Source: Luteibacter sp. dw_328
GTDB lineage: Bacteria > Pseudomonadota > Gammaproteobacteria > Xanthomonadales > Rhodanobacteraceae
Direction: 5' to 3'
Assembly: GCF_018449605.1 (NCBI RefSeq)
Contig: NZ_JAAVUW010000004.1
Location: 1 to 64,000, forward strand
Length of the DNA: 64,000 nucleotides
In this document: positions 43,497-52,643 of the stretch, piece by piece
Position numbering within the stretch: the first letter of the stretch is position 1
Layout: every line of letters begins with the position of its first letter
The notes under the pieces: generated by a model
The model's input: the letters and a program-made list of their open reading frames with translations, nothing else
Told to the model about the DNA's origin: nothing
Database searches by the model: none
Translations under genes and position numbers: made by a program

Positions 43497-43724
43497 CGAC
43501 CGTCACAGGGCCTTCACGGGTCCTTGGGCATTAAGCACGACTCCATCTGGACGGGTGCGCCTTTCCCTATCCGTATTCGCTGCCCCCCGGGGTGGCGCAC
43601 GGGGCGGAACGGCGCACCCGTTATCGTGTCCGAGGTCGTGTCATGGCGAATCACCGAAGCGAGGCGCCCGGCGTCTACAATGAGGGCCCTTCAAGGGCAG
43701 GAATCGTCTCGGGATGACGACAGC

Positions 43725-45521
43725 ATGATCTTCCGTACCGGATGGCGTTGGCGGCTCGCAGGCCTGCTCGTGGCTGTGCTCGTCATCGTAGCCTTGCCCT
43801 ATGCGGTGACTCGCTCGAGTTCCGAGGATGCCCTGAACTCCCGCGACTGGGTCACCCACACGGCGGACATCAAGGCCACCGTGTACCGGTTCGACGCCAT
43901 CCTGCGCAGCAGCGAGGCGGCGATATACACGCGCGTGGCGGGTGCGCCTGACACGCCGGATCTCGCCGTCCGCATCGAGGCCCCCCGCAAGCTGCTTCCC
44001 GGCCTCGTCGCCAACCTCCGGGAGATGATGCGCGACAACGCGCAGCAGCTCACTCGCCTGGGCGGGCTGGAGTCGATCGCCAACGGCCGTATCGGCATGT
44101 TCGATAAGGCCATTCAGCAGCTGCAGGCAGGCGACCGCACGGGCGCGTTCGCCACGATGGAGGACTCCCGCCGCCTCTTCCCCTTCCGCGACCAGGTCAG
44201 GGAAATCCTCGACGAAGAGTCGAAGCTGCTCGACATACGTCGTCAGACCGCCCAGGACCTCGCGTCGAACAATCGCATCGTACTTTTTGTCGCCGCGCTG
44301 GCGCAGATCGCCCTGCTCGGCATCGTGGTATTCGTCTCCGAACGGCAGATTGCCATTCGCCTTGCCGCGGAATCGCGCGTGGCCCAGGCCGTGCAGCGCT
44401 CCCAGCTCATCGTGCAGGCCGTGCGCGAACCGATCGCCATGCTCGACGGCAACCTGCGGACGCTGCTGGTCAACGCCGCGTTCGCCGAGGTCTACGGTTA
44501 TGACGCCGAGAAAGACCATAACTCGCCGCTGGAAGCCATCGGCCAGGGTGCCTGGAAGGACACCGCCCTGTTGCAGCGCCTTTCCGACGTGCTCTCGCGC
44601 GATCGCGAACTCTGGGACTACGAGCTAACCCAACGTACCGTCGACGGCATCGACCGCTTCGTGGTGATCAATGCCCGCCGCATCGAACAGCCCGAAAGCA
44701 CCGCGCCTGCGCTATTGCTTACAGTCAGCGACATCACCGCGCGCGCGCTGGTCGAGCAGAAGGTCAGCGAGCTCAATCGCCAGCTCGAGGGCAAGGTGGA
44801 GCAGATATCGGACGTCAATCGCGAACTCGAAGCCTTCAGCTATTCGGTGTCGCACGACCTGCGCGCGCCACTGCGCCACATCTCCGGCTTCGCCGGCAAG
44901 CTGGAGACCCAGCTTGGCGACAAGGCCGACGAGCGCGCACGCCACTATATCGACGTGATCAGCAGCTCCTCGCGGCGCATGGCTCAGCTGATCGACGACC
45001 TTCTGGTGTTCTCGCGCCTGGGGCGCGGCGCGTTGCGCCTGCAGCCGGTGGATATGCAGTCGCTGGTTGAAGAAGCGCGCGCGCTGGTCGAGACCGAGGC
45101 GCGCGACCGCCGTATCGACTGGAAGGTCACGCCGCTGCCGATCGTCATCGGCGACGAAAACATGCTGCGTACCGTCTGGCAGAACCTGCTGGGCAATGCG
45201 GTGAAGTACACCGGTAACCGCGAGCGTGCGCAGATCGAGGTGACACTCGACCGCACCCCGGCCGGCGACTACGAATTCGCCGTGCGCGACAATGGGGCCG
45301 GATTCGACATGCAGTACGCCGGCAAACTGTTCGGCGTGTTCCAGCGCCTCCATCGCGCTTCCGAATTTCCCGGTAACGGCATAGGCCTTGCCAACGTACG
45401 GCGCATCATTGCGCGTCATGGCGGCCGTACCTGGGCCGAGGGCGAGCCCGATAACGGCGCTACCTTCCACTTTTCCTTGCCGGCCTCGGATGTTCCGGGG
45501 TCCAGAATGGGTGACACATGA
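43725..45521 (+). CDS. Membrane sensor histidine kinase (sensor - PAS - HisKA - HATPase)
   Basis: From ATG 43725 this is a 598-residue kinase. It has a first membrane segment (about 11-28), a helical periplasmic sensor domain (about 30-183, CHASE3-like in pattern) and a second membrane segment (about 184-205). A PAS domain follows (about 225-340), then a coiled coil, HisKA with SVSHDLRAPLRHI (His 377), and HATPase (about 475-585) with N box WQNLLGNAVKYT, G1 RDNGAGFDM and G2 NGIGLANVRRI. The kinase core is of the phytochrome-like group. Earlier starts at 43524 or 43680 only add a low-complexity leader. It overlaps the next response regulator by four bases (ATGA). Confidence 0.88.
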   Translation: MIFRTGWRWRLAGLLVAVLVIVALPYAVTRSSSEDALNSRDWVTHTADIKATVYRFDAILRSSEAAIYTRVAGAPDTPDLAVRIEAPRKLLPGLVANLREMMRDNAQQLTRLGGLESIANGRIGMFDKAIQQLQAGDRTGAFATMEDSRRLFPFRDQVREILDEESKLLDIRRQTAQDLASNNRIVLFVAALAQIALLGIVVFVSERQIAIRLAAESRVAQAVQRSQLIVQAVREPIAMLDGNLRTLLVNAAFAEVYGYDAEKDHNSPLEAIGQGAWKDTALLQRLSDVLSRDRELWDYELTQRTVDGIDRFVVINARRIEQPESTAPALLLTVSDITARALVEQKVSELNRQLEGKVEQISDVNRELEAFSYSVSHDLRAPLRHISGFAGKLETQLGDKADERARHYIDVISSSSRRMAQLIDDLLVFSRLGRGALRLQPVDMQSLVEEARALVETEARDRRIDWKVTPLPIVIGDENMLRTVWQNLLGNAVKYTGNRERAQIEVTLDRTPAGDYEFAVRDNGAGFDMQYAGKLFGVFQRLHRASEFPGNGIGLANVRRIIARHGGRTWAEGEPDNGATFHFSLPASDVPGSRMGDT

Positions 45522-45964
45522 ACAACCGCGACCTGCGCACCATCCTCCTCGTCGAAGACTCGATGGCCGATGCCGAGATGGCCATCGACGCGCTTCGTGA
45601 GGCCAAGCTCGCCAATCCCGTGGTTCATGTCGAGGACGGTGTGGACTGCCTCGACTGGTTGCACCGCCGTGGCCAGTACGCCGATCGTCCCGAAGGCGAT
45701 CCCTCGGTGATCCTGCTCGACATCAAGATGCCGCGCATGGACGGCCTGGAAGTGCTCAACCAGCTGCGTGCGGAAGAGAAGTGGAAGCGCCTGCCGGTGG
45801 TCATCCTTTCGTCCTCGCGGGAAGAGAGCGACCTGGCCCGCAGCTGGGACCTCGGTGTGAATGCCTATGTGCTAAAGCCCGTGGACGTGCAACAGTTCTT
45901 CACCGCCGTACAGACGCTCGGCCATTTCTGGGCCGTGCTCAACCAGCGCCCGGACGGCGAGTAA
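45518..45964 (+). CDS. Single-domain response regulator
   Basis: This 148-residue receiver has no output domain. It contains the acidic pair LVEDSMADAE near 11-20, the phospho-acceptor Asp in VILLDIKMPRMDG (residue 68), the switch Ser/Thr region VVILSSSREESDL near 94-105 and Lys 120 in YVLKPVD. It resembles the Rcp1-type receivers paired with phytochrome-like kinases, which have an extended alpha4-beta5 face. It is translationally coupled to the upstream sensor kinase, so it is the likely direct phosphate acceptor. Confidence 0.9.
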   Translation: MNNRDLRTILLVEDSMADAEMAIDALREAKLANPVVHVEDGVDCLDWLHRRGQYADRPEGDPSVILLDIKMPRMDGLEVLNQLRAEEKWKRLPVVILSSSREESDLARSWDLGVNAYVLKPVDVQQFFTAVQTLGHFWAVLNQRPDGE

Positions 45965-45994
45965 TCGACTAACAGAGGGCGCACGGGCATAACC

Positions 45995-47551
45995 ATGGGC
46001 GGGTACGACAAGAAAATCAGGATCCTTCAGGTCGAGGACAATGCCCTCGACGCCGAGCTCGTATTGACCGAACTCGACCAGGACGGACTCGAGTACGAGG
46101 TGATGCTGGTCGATGACGAGCCGGCGTTCACCGCGGCGCTGGACAGCTTCGAGCCGACCATTGTGTTGTCCGACCTGAGCATGCCCTCGTTCAGTGGTGA
46201 GCGTGCGTTGCAGATACTTCGAGAGCGCAGCGCCGAGATACCCTTCATCTTCATCTCGGCGACGCTGGGTGAAGAAGCGGCCATCGTCGCCCTGCGCAAC
46301 GGTGCCACCGACTACATCCTCAAGCAGAACACGGCACGCCTGGCCTCCGCCGTGCGCCGTGCCCTGCGTGAAGCGGAAGAGCAGCGGGCGCGTGCCCGTG
46401 CGGAACTCGAGCTGATCCGTGCGCAGCGCTTCGAGAGCCTGGCGCTCCTCGCCGGCGGCCTTAGCCACGATCTGCGCAACCTGCTTCAGCCCTTGCTGCT
46501 TGCCGGCGACACACTGGAAGACTACGCGGACGATCCGCGGCTGGCGCGCCTGGGTGCACTGGTGCGTGACTGCGGCCGTCGCGGCCTGGAGATGGTGTCC
46601 TCGATGCTGTCGTTCGCGCGTGGCGCGCGTCGTGCCGAGCAGGTGCGCCTTGGTGCCTTGCTCGAAGCGCTGAAGTTGCTGATGCAGGGCAGCGTGCCGC
46701 GTTCGATTGAAATGAACGTCGATATCTTCGACGCCGATGTCGCCTTCGAAGGCAATCACACCGAGCTGCAGCAGTGCCTGCTCAACCTTTGCCTCAATGC
46801 CATCCAGGCCATGCCCGACGGCGGCCACCTGAAGGTGGAGACGGCGCAGGCGAACCTGCCCGAGGACTTTTTCGTTGAAGGCGAGCAGCCCGCGCCGGGA
46901 CGTTATCTCCGTCTGTCGGTGATCGACACCGGCGCGGGCATGACGCCAGAAGTGCTGCAGCGGCTTTTCGAACCCTTCTTCACAACGAAGGAGTTGGGTA
47001 CCGGTCTGGGGCTACTCTCGTGCAAGCGCATCGTCGCCAGTCACGGCGGCCTGATGCGCGTACGCAGCAAGCTCGGCGAAGGCACGCAGTTCCATCTCTA
47101 CCTGCCGCTCAATCCGGAAGACGGCGCCGACACCGAGCCGTTGGTGATGGAGTCGAGCCTGCAGGGCGAAGCCGAGCGCGTGCTCGTCGTCGTCGAGGAG
47201 GCCGTCCAGCTCTCGCTGCTGGCCGATACGCTGGACGCTTACGGCTACCAGGCAGGTGCCAGCCAGAGCGGTACGGCGGCCCTGCAGTGGATCGAAGCCC
47301 ACGGCGTCCCCGACCTCGTGGTCATGGACGCCGACATGAATCTGTTTACCGGCGTGCGTACGCTCGCCGCGCTGCTGGATCACGGTTACACCGGCGCGGT
47401 GCTGCTTCTCGCCCGTCCGGACAAGCCGCTGAATCTCGACGAGCTGCCGCAGCTGGATCATCTGTACGTGCTGGAGAAGCCGATCCAGTCGCGGGCGTTG
47501 TTGCGGAAGGTGCGCGAGGCGCTCGAGGCGAGTGAGGGGAACGTTGTCTGA
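45995..47551 (+). CDS. Hybrid kinase: receiver - HisKA - HATPase - receiver
   Basis: This 518-residue soluble protein begins with a receiver (about 5-125, acidic pair at Glu14/Asp15, Asp60 in VLSDLSMPSF, Lys110 in YILKQN). A HisKA-type helix has GGLSHDLRNLLQPL (His158), and the HATPase (about 250-370) has N box LNLCLNAIQAM, G1 VIDTGAGMT and G2 GTGLGLLSCKRI. A C-terminal receiver-like domain (about 395-515) keeps the phospho-acceptor Asp445 in LVVMDADM and Lys495 in VLEKP, but its acidic pocket is Glu-Glu. It probably relays signals between the preceding kinase/regulator pair and an unknown output. It overlaps the M23 peptidase start by four bases. Confidence 0.88.
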   Translation: MGGYDKKIRILQVEDNALDAELVLTELDQDGLEYEVMLVDDEPAFTAALDSFEPTIVLSDLSMPSFSGERALQILRERSAEIPFIFISATLGEEAAIVALRNGATDYILKQNTARLASAVRRALREAEEQRARARAELELIRAQRFESLALLAGGLSHDLRNLLQPLLLAGDTLEDYADDPRLARLGALVRDCGRRGLEMVSSMLSFARGARRAEQVRLGALLEALKLLMQGSVPRSIEMNVDIFDADVAFEGNHTELQQCLLNLCLNAIQAMPDGGHLKVETAQANLPEDFFVEGEQPAPGRYLRLSVIDTGAGMTPEVLQRLFEPFFTTKELGTGLGLLSCKRIVASHGGLMRVRSKLGEGTQFHLYLPLNPEDGADTEPLVMESSLQGEAERVLVVVEEAVQLSLLADTLDAYGYQAGASQSGTAALQWIEAHGVPDLVVMDADMNLFTGVRTLAALLDHGYTGAVLLLARPDKPLNLDELPQLDHLYVLEKPIQSRALLRKVREALEASEGNVV

Positions 47552-48699
47552 AGACCATTCTGCTCGCCGGCCTTGCATGGGCTAGTGCATCCGCCTTCGC
47601 CGCTGACGCCCGGGTGTCGTCGCCAGCGCCCGTCGAAGCGCGTGTACCGTTCGCGCCAACGCCTTTTGCCGGCAGCGATGGCGCCACGCATCTCGCTTAC
47701 GAGTTGCAGGTCACCAACGTCTATGGCGACACCGGGACCCTGCGGCCGCGGTCGCTCGATGTTCTCGATGAGCAGGATCGCGTGCTGCAGCATCTGGACG
47801 AAGCCGGCGTGGACGCCGCAATCCGGCCTGTACCGGATGAGGGCAAACCAGCCGGCATCGTTGCAGGTAAGCGCGGCACGCTGTTCGTGTGGATCACCCT
47901 GCCAGCGGGGCAGCTACCGCACACCCTGCATCATGCCCTCGTCTTCACTGATGAGAAGGGGCGGACCAGCCATGTCGACGGCATCCCCGTGGTCGTGTCG
48001 GATCGCACGCCACTCCACCTCGGTGCGCCCTTGAAAGGTGGCCGCTGGCTGGCGCACGAAGGTCCGGGTAATGCGCATTCCCATCACTGGGGCAGCCTCG
48101 TCGCGGTGAACGGCACGCTGACGATTCCGCAGCGCTTCGCGATCGACTTCGTCGGCATCGACAAGCAAGGGCGCGCGTTCAAGCCGGTGAAGGATATCCA
48201 CGCCACGACGTATGCCGACTGGTTCGGCTATGGGGCGCAGGTGCTCGCGGTCGGCAACGGTACTGTTGTCGCCATGCGCGACGGACAGGATGAGCACAAG
48301 CCGCTGGAAGCGCAGGCCGAACCCGACTCGTTGTCGCTCGATGGTCTGTTCGGCAACTACGTCGTCATCGACCTGGGTGGCGGCAACTTCGCCGGCTATG
48401 CGCACCTGAAACGGGGAAGCGTTGCGGTGAAGGTTGGCCAGGGCGTGACGCGCGGACAGGTGGTCGGCGCACTCGGGCAATCAGGTAATTCTGCGGCACC
48501 CCATCTTCATTTCCAGGTAACCGATGCGGCGACCTTCGAAGGTTCCGAGGGCGTGCCTTATGTCTTCGACAAGGTCGACAGCTTCGGGCCGGAAAGCGAA
48601 GGGCAGGTGTTTGGCATGGGGGAGCGATGGAAGGCGGCAACGGTGCGGCATGGGGTCGATGTGTTGCCGCTGAATGACACGGTGGTTGCCTTTCCTTAG
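47548..48699 (+). CDS. M23-family (LytM-like) peptidase, apparently starting at CTG
   Basis: The in-frame stop at 47533 leaves no ATG, GTG or TTG before 47614. The codon at 47548 is CTG and reads into a good signal peptide (KTILLAGLAWASASAFAADA). CTG overlaps the kinase stop (CTGA), and GAGGGG lies eight bases upstream. From CTG the product is 383 residues; a GTG at 47614 would remove the signal. The C-terminal LytM domain (about 185-345) has GLFGNYVVIDLG, GYAHLKRGSV and SGNSAAPHLHFQVTD with the HxH zinc pair. The first-ligand motif reads RFAIDF where HxxxD is expected, so the enzyme may be degenerate. It probably acts on peptidoglycan. Confidence 0.8.
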   Translation: MKTILLAGLAWASASAFAADARVSSPAPVEARVPFAPTPFAGSDGATHLAYELQVTNVYGDTGTLRPRSLDVLDEQDRVLQHLDEAGVDAAIRPVPDEGKPAGIVAGKRGTLFVWITLPAGQLPHTLHHALVFTDEKGRTSHVDGIPVVVSDRTPLHLGAPLKGGRWLAHEGPGNAHSHHWGSLVAVNGTLTIPQRFAIDFVGIDKQGRAFKPVKDIHATTYADWFGYGAQVLAVGNGTVVAMRDGQDEHKPLEAQAEPDSLSLDGLFGNYVVIDLGGGNFAGYAHLKRGSVAVKVGQGVTRGQVVGALGQSGNSAAPHLHFQVTDAATFEGSEGVPYVFDKVDSFGPESEGQVFGMGERWKAATVRHGVDVLPLNDTVVAFP

Positions 48700-48813
48700 G
48701 TCGTCGACTTTTTCAGAATCCTTCCATATCGATTCGTGCGTTCTGCTCGTAACGTCAACCGAGACGTGTTTCCGGCGCCGCCGCGGAACACCCATCAAGA
48801 CGTGGGGAACGCG

Positions 48814-49215
48814 ATGTACTCGGACTATGAAGAAAAAGTAAACAATAGCCGGCGCCGCCTGCTGCGCAATACGCGAATCGCCTGTTTCGTCGGCGCCTCG
48901 CTATTGCACTTTGTGGCGTCGACGATGTTGCTGGCGTTTCAAACCTCGTGTGCCTATCCGAGGTGCGTCGACGGCATCGCCTTCGAGGTCTTCCGTGGGG
49001 TGATGCATGTACCGTTGTTCGTTACGCCGTGGCTCGGGCTTCCGTCGCCCGATCTCGACTACGTTCCGGATCCGATGCTGTCCGTTCTTCTTGTCGTGAA
49101 CGCCGTCACAGCCGTCGCCCTTTACTGGGGCCTGGCGACCGTCGGACATCGCGTTTACCGCTACTGGAGGGCTCGCCAGTGGGAGAAGCTGGTAGCCGCT
49201 CAGCGCGCGCGGTGA
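48814..49215 (+). CDS. Small two-helix membrane protein of unknown function
   Basis: This 133-residue protein has two hydrophobic segments (IACFVGASLLHFVASTMLLAF, about 22-43, and MLSVLLVVNAVTAVALYWGLA, about 89-109), a Cys pair between them (TSCAYPRCVDG), and basic cytoplasmic ends. The start MYSDYEEKV at 48814 has GGGGAA about five bases upstream. I do not recognise a family. It is encoded alone between the M23 gene and pilR, and converges with pilR. Confidence 0.65.
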   Translation: MYSDYEEKVNNSRRRLLRNTRIACFVGASLLHFVASTMLLAFQTSCAYPRCVDGIAFEVFRGVMHVPLFVTPWLGLPSPDLDYVPDPMLSVLLVVNAVTAVALYWGLATVGHRVYRYWRARQWEKLVAAQRAR

Positions 49216-49264
49216 GGGCGGTCGGCAGCCAGGACGCATGGCGCGCCCTGGCATACGAGGGGGA

Positions 49265-50671
49265 TCAATCGATCCCGAGCTTCTTCAACTTATAGCGCAA
49301 CGCCCGGAAGGTAATCCCGAGCTTCTTTGCCGTTGCGGTCTTGTTGTACCGCGATTCTTCCAGCGCCTTGATGATCGTGTCGCGCTCGATGTTGGAGATG
49401 TAGTCTTCCAGCGAGCCATCGGTCGCAGCATCGCGAGGCGCCGGTGCGCCAGCGTTCGCGGGGACCGCGTCTGGCACGCCCGGCAAGGCCGCCGCCAGCA
49501 CAGCCGACGCGCTGCGTTGCGGCAGCATCAGGTCCTCGGCTTCGATCGTGTCGCCTTCGCACATGGCCATGGCGCGTTCGAGAATGTTCTCCAGTTCACG
49601 CACATTGCCGGGGAACTGATAGGCCTCGAGCGCGGCGAGCGCATCGGCCCGCAAACGACCCGGCGCGCCGCCGGATTCCGTAGCGAGCTGGCGCAGGATG
49701 AACTCGGCGAGCGCAGGCACGTCACCGCGGCGTTCGCGCAGCGGCGGTACGCGCAGTTCGATCACGTTGATGCGGTAGAACAGATCCTGTCGGAACAGCC
49801 CTTCCTCGACCAGCGCGGCGAGATTCTTGTGTGTGGCCGAGAGGATGCGCACATCCACGGGGATCTCATCGCGTCCGCCGATCGGGCGCACAGCCTTTTC
49901 CTGGATCGCGCGCAGCAGCTTCACCTGCATGTGCAGCGGCAGCTCGGCCACTTCATCGAGGAACAGCGTGCCGCCCTGGGCAGCCTGGAACAGGCCTTCC
50001 TTGTCCGCATGGGCACCGGTGAAGCTACCCTTGCGGTGACCGAAGAATTCACTCTCCATCAGCTCGGAGGGAATCGCGCCGCAGTTCACGGGCACGAAAG
50101 CACCCGGCGCGCGCGGTCCCAGCTCGTGGATGAGGCGGGCGACCAGCTCCTTGCCGACGCCCGATTCGCCACCGATGTACACCGGGGCCTGGTTACGGGC
50201 GAGCTTGGCGATCTTCGAGCGCACTTCAGCCATGGCCGGTGAGTCGCCGATCAGGCGGTCCGCGCCCGGGACACCCTTATTGCCCGCTTCGGCCTTACGT
50301 TCTTCCGAGAGCTTGAGGGCGGTCCGAACCAGACGGCGCAGCAGGTGGATGTCCACCGGCTTGGACACGAAGTCGAAGGCGCCTGCCTTCAGGGCGTTCA
50401 CGGCCGCATCCACGTTGCCATAGGCAGTAATCATCGCCACCGGCATGTCCGGGTGGTTGGCCGCGATCAGCTCGATGATTTCCTGGCCGCTGCCGTCGGG
50501 CAGCCGCATGTCGGTGAAACACAGGTCGTAACGGCGATTGGCGAGTGCGCTCCGCGCTTCGTTGACGCTCCCCACAGCGTCGACGTCGAGTTCCATTCGA
50601 CCGAGGGTGATGGTCAGCAACTCGCGGATGTCCCGCTCGTCGTCGATGACCAGAACGGTCTGCTTGCTCAT
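49265..50671 (-). CDS. pilR: Sigma-54-dependent response regulator PilR
   Basis: PilR activates the type IV pilin promoter with sigma-54 when phosphorylated by PilS. The 468-residue protein has a receiver (about 5-120, Asp in CFTDMRLPDGS near 54), an AAA+ domain (about 140-375) with Walker A GESGVGKE, the sigma-54-contacting GSFTGA loop and Walker B TLFLDEVAELP. It ends in a Fis-type helix-turn-helix (DTIIKALEESRYNKTATAKKLG) near 435-455. The start at 50671 (MSKQTVLVIDDE) is the conserved one. pilS precedes it, 67 bases away from the distal pilS stop. Confidence 0.95.
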   Translation of the reverse strand: MSKQTVLVIDDERDIRELLTITLGRMELDVDAVGSVNEARSALANRRYDLCFTDMRLPDGSGQEIIELIAANHPDMPVAMITAYGNVDAAVNALKAGAFDFVSKPVDIHLLRRLVRTALKLSEERKAEAGNKGVPGADRLIGDSPAMAEVRSKIAKLARNQAPVYIGGESGVGKELVARLIHELGPRAPGAFVPVNCGAIPSELMESEFFGHRKGSFTGAHADKEGLFQAAQGGTLFLDEVAELPLHMQVKLLRAIQEKAVRPIGGRDEIPVDVRILSATHKNLAALVEEGLFRQDLFYRINVIELRVPPLRERRGDVPALAEFILRQLATESGGAPGRLRADALAALEAYQFPGNVRELENILERAMAMCEGDTIEAEDLMLPQRSASAVLAAALPGVPDAVPANAGAPAPRDAATDGSLEDYISNIERDTIIKALEESRYNKTATAKKLGITFRALRYKLKKLGID

Positions 50672-50738
50672 TGGGTCCGAAGGCTTCGGTGAATGTTCCC
50701 AATGTAACCGCCTGAGCGGCGGGAGCAAAGGGCGCTGT

Positions 50739-52365
50739 TCACGCGCGGGCTGCCACGGGGGCTGCCGAGGTACTGCGTGCAGGTGGCGTGAGACTGATCC
50801 GGAAGCAACTGCCGCCGCCCGCCACGCGTACGTATTCGAGGGCTGCCTGGTTGGCTTCGGTCATCTGCCGGGCCAGGTAAAGGCCCAGTCCCGTGCCGTA
50901 TTCGTGCGTCGTGAAGAACGGCTCGAAGATCTGTGCGGCCACCTTGGGCGGGATGCCCGGGCCGCGATCGATCACCTCGAGGATCGGAATCCCTACCTCG
51001 GAATGGCGTGCCACCAGCATCACGCGGGCCGGCTCGCCGGGCAGGCGACCATAGCGGAGGGCGTTCTGCACGAGGTTCCAGATCACCTGCTGGAGGTGTT
51101 GGGGGTCGGCCACCGCGGCCACCGGCTCGCAGGATGTCCGAGCCCAGGTCGTTGCCCTGGCGGTACTCGGTGACGAAGTGGTGCACCCACTGGCTCAGGT
51201 CGAGGGTTTCCGGCCGCGAGCGCTCGCGGCGCGACAGCTGCAGGATGTTCTCGATGATCTCGTTGAGGCGCGAGCAGTGGTTGTTGATGATCTCGACCAT
51301 GCGCAGGTCGGTATCGTTCATGTCGGTGGATTCGGCGAGCAACTGGGCCGAGTAGTGGATCGCCGCCAGCGGATTGCGGATCTCGTGGGCGATCGACGCC
51401 GACAAACGGCCCAGTGAGCTGAGGGTGAGCTCCTCGGCGCGACGCGAGACCAGCGACGTGTCGTCAAGGAAGATCAGCACGTGTGAGTCGTCGTTCGGTG
51501 CCAGCCGCGAGAATCGCGGGATCACCTCGGGGGTGCCGTCGGCCAGCATGGTCGCGCTCTCGTCCAGCTTGCCTGAGGTGCGCCAGTGGTAAAGGCGCCG
51601 CGACAGCTCGGGAGCCAGGGTGCCCAGGTCGCGCTGGTCCGCCGAGGGATTGCCCATCAGCATCCAGGCCGACTCGTTGAGCTGGTGGATGCGGTTGCCT
51701 TCGTCGACCAGCAGCACGCCGGTCTTCATGCGGCGGATGATCAGCTCGTTGACCTGCGACAGGTTGGCAAGATCGATACCGCGCTGCTCGGCCAGCGCCT
51801 CGGAGGCGCGGATGTTCCGGCCGAGCACATAGCACAGTGACGTACAGGCGAAGTAAGCCGCGCCGAACAGCCCGTACTCGGCCAGCTCACGATCCGACGA
51901 GCTCGCTTCGGCCAGGTCGAAGAACGAATGACCCAGCATCCCCAGGGTGGCCATGGCGGCGAAGAACATCGACAGCCGGAACGGCAGCAGCAGGGCGCCT
52001 GTGGCCAGGTTCACCGCCAGCATCATGGCTACGCCCATACGGACGTCGTGCATGAGCATGAGGGCGAGCAGGGCCGCCGCGATGTCCAGTGAGAGCCCGA
52101 CCGAGACGATCAGGACCGGGCGATTCAGTGACTGCCGGGTGCGCGCCACCATGACCAGGGCCGCCAGCAGGTAGGCCAGGGCGAAAAGGCGGGCGAAGAG
52201 GGGTTCGGGCAGGTTCGGCCAGTTCAGGTGCTCGGGATGGAACGCCAGCGCGGTGTAAACCGCCGCCTGCCCGAGACGGAAGTAATTGAAAAAGAACAGT
52301 TCGTGGCGGGCGGTGCTCTGATTCGCCGTAGACCTGGCGGCTATTGTCGACGCGGGCGTGGACAC
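50739..52365 (-). pseudogene. pilS: Type IV pilus sensor kinase PilS, frameshifted
   Basis: The first part reads from GTG 52365 (GGAGAAG seven bases upstream). It has a helical membrane domain of about six segments (about 25-180), a PAS-like domain (VNELIIRRMKTGVLLVDE), and the HisKA motif SIAHEIRNPLAAIHYSAQLL with the conserved His. The frame runs off after GSDILRA at about 51130. The ATP-binding domain continues in another frame from about 51122 (VAAVADPQHLQQVIWNLVQNALRY, then IDRGPGIPP and YGTGLGLYLARQM) to 50739. Removing one base near 51122-51130 would rejoin them. It is either a true mutation, making this strain PilS-negative, or a base-calling error in a G/C-rich run. Confidence 0.85.
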
Positions 52366-52643
52366 GTGGGTACTTCTCCGCCGGGCCCCCCGGGGCCTGG
52401 ATGACGCCCAGTATAGGTGTCGGGGCGGTCGCGGCAACTCACGCCACCGACAGCTTCCAGCCGGCCCGCGGGCCGCGCTGCACGGCCAATGCGGCGCCGC
52501 CCCTTTCCATCCGGGGCGCCTTCCGGGAAAATACGCGGCCGTATTGCGTGAAACTCGCGCAATCGATCCATCCCCCATCCCCGTGCGAGCCGTTCACGGC
52601 CTGCACGCGTCCACATGTTTCTCCCGTTCGCTCGAGGTATCGA

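Noticed and set aside
49228-49252. Short inverted repeat between the small membrane protein gene and pilR
   Set aside because: Only about six base pairs with a long loop and no T-run.
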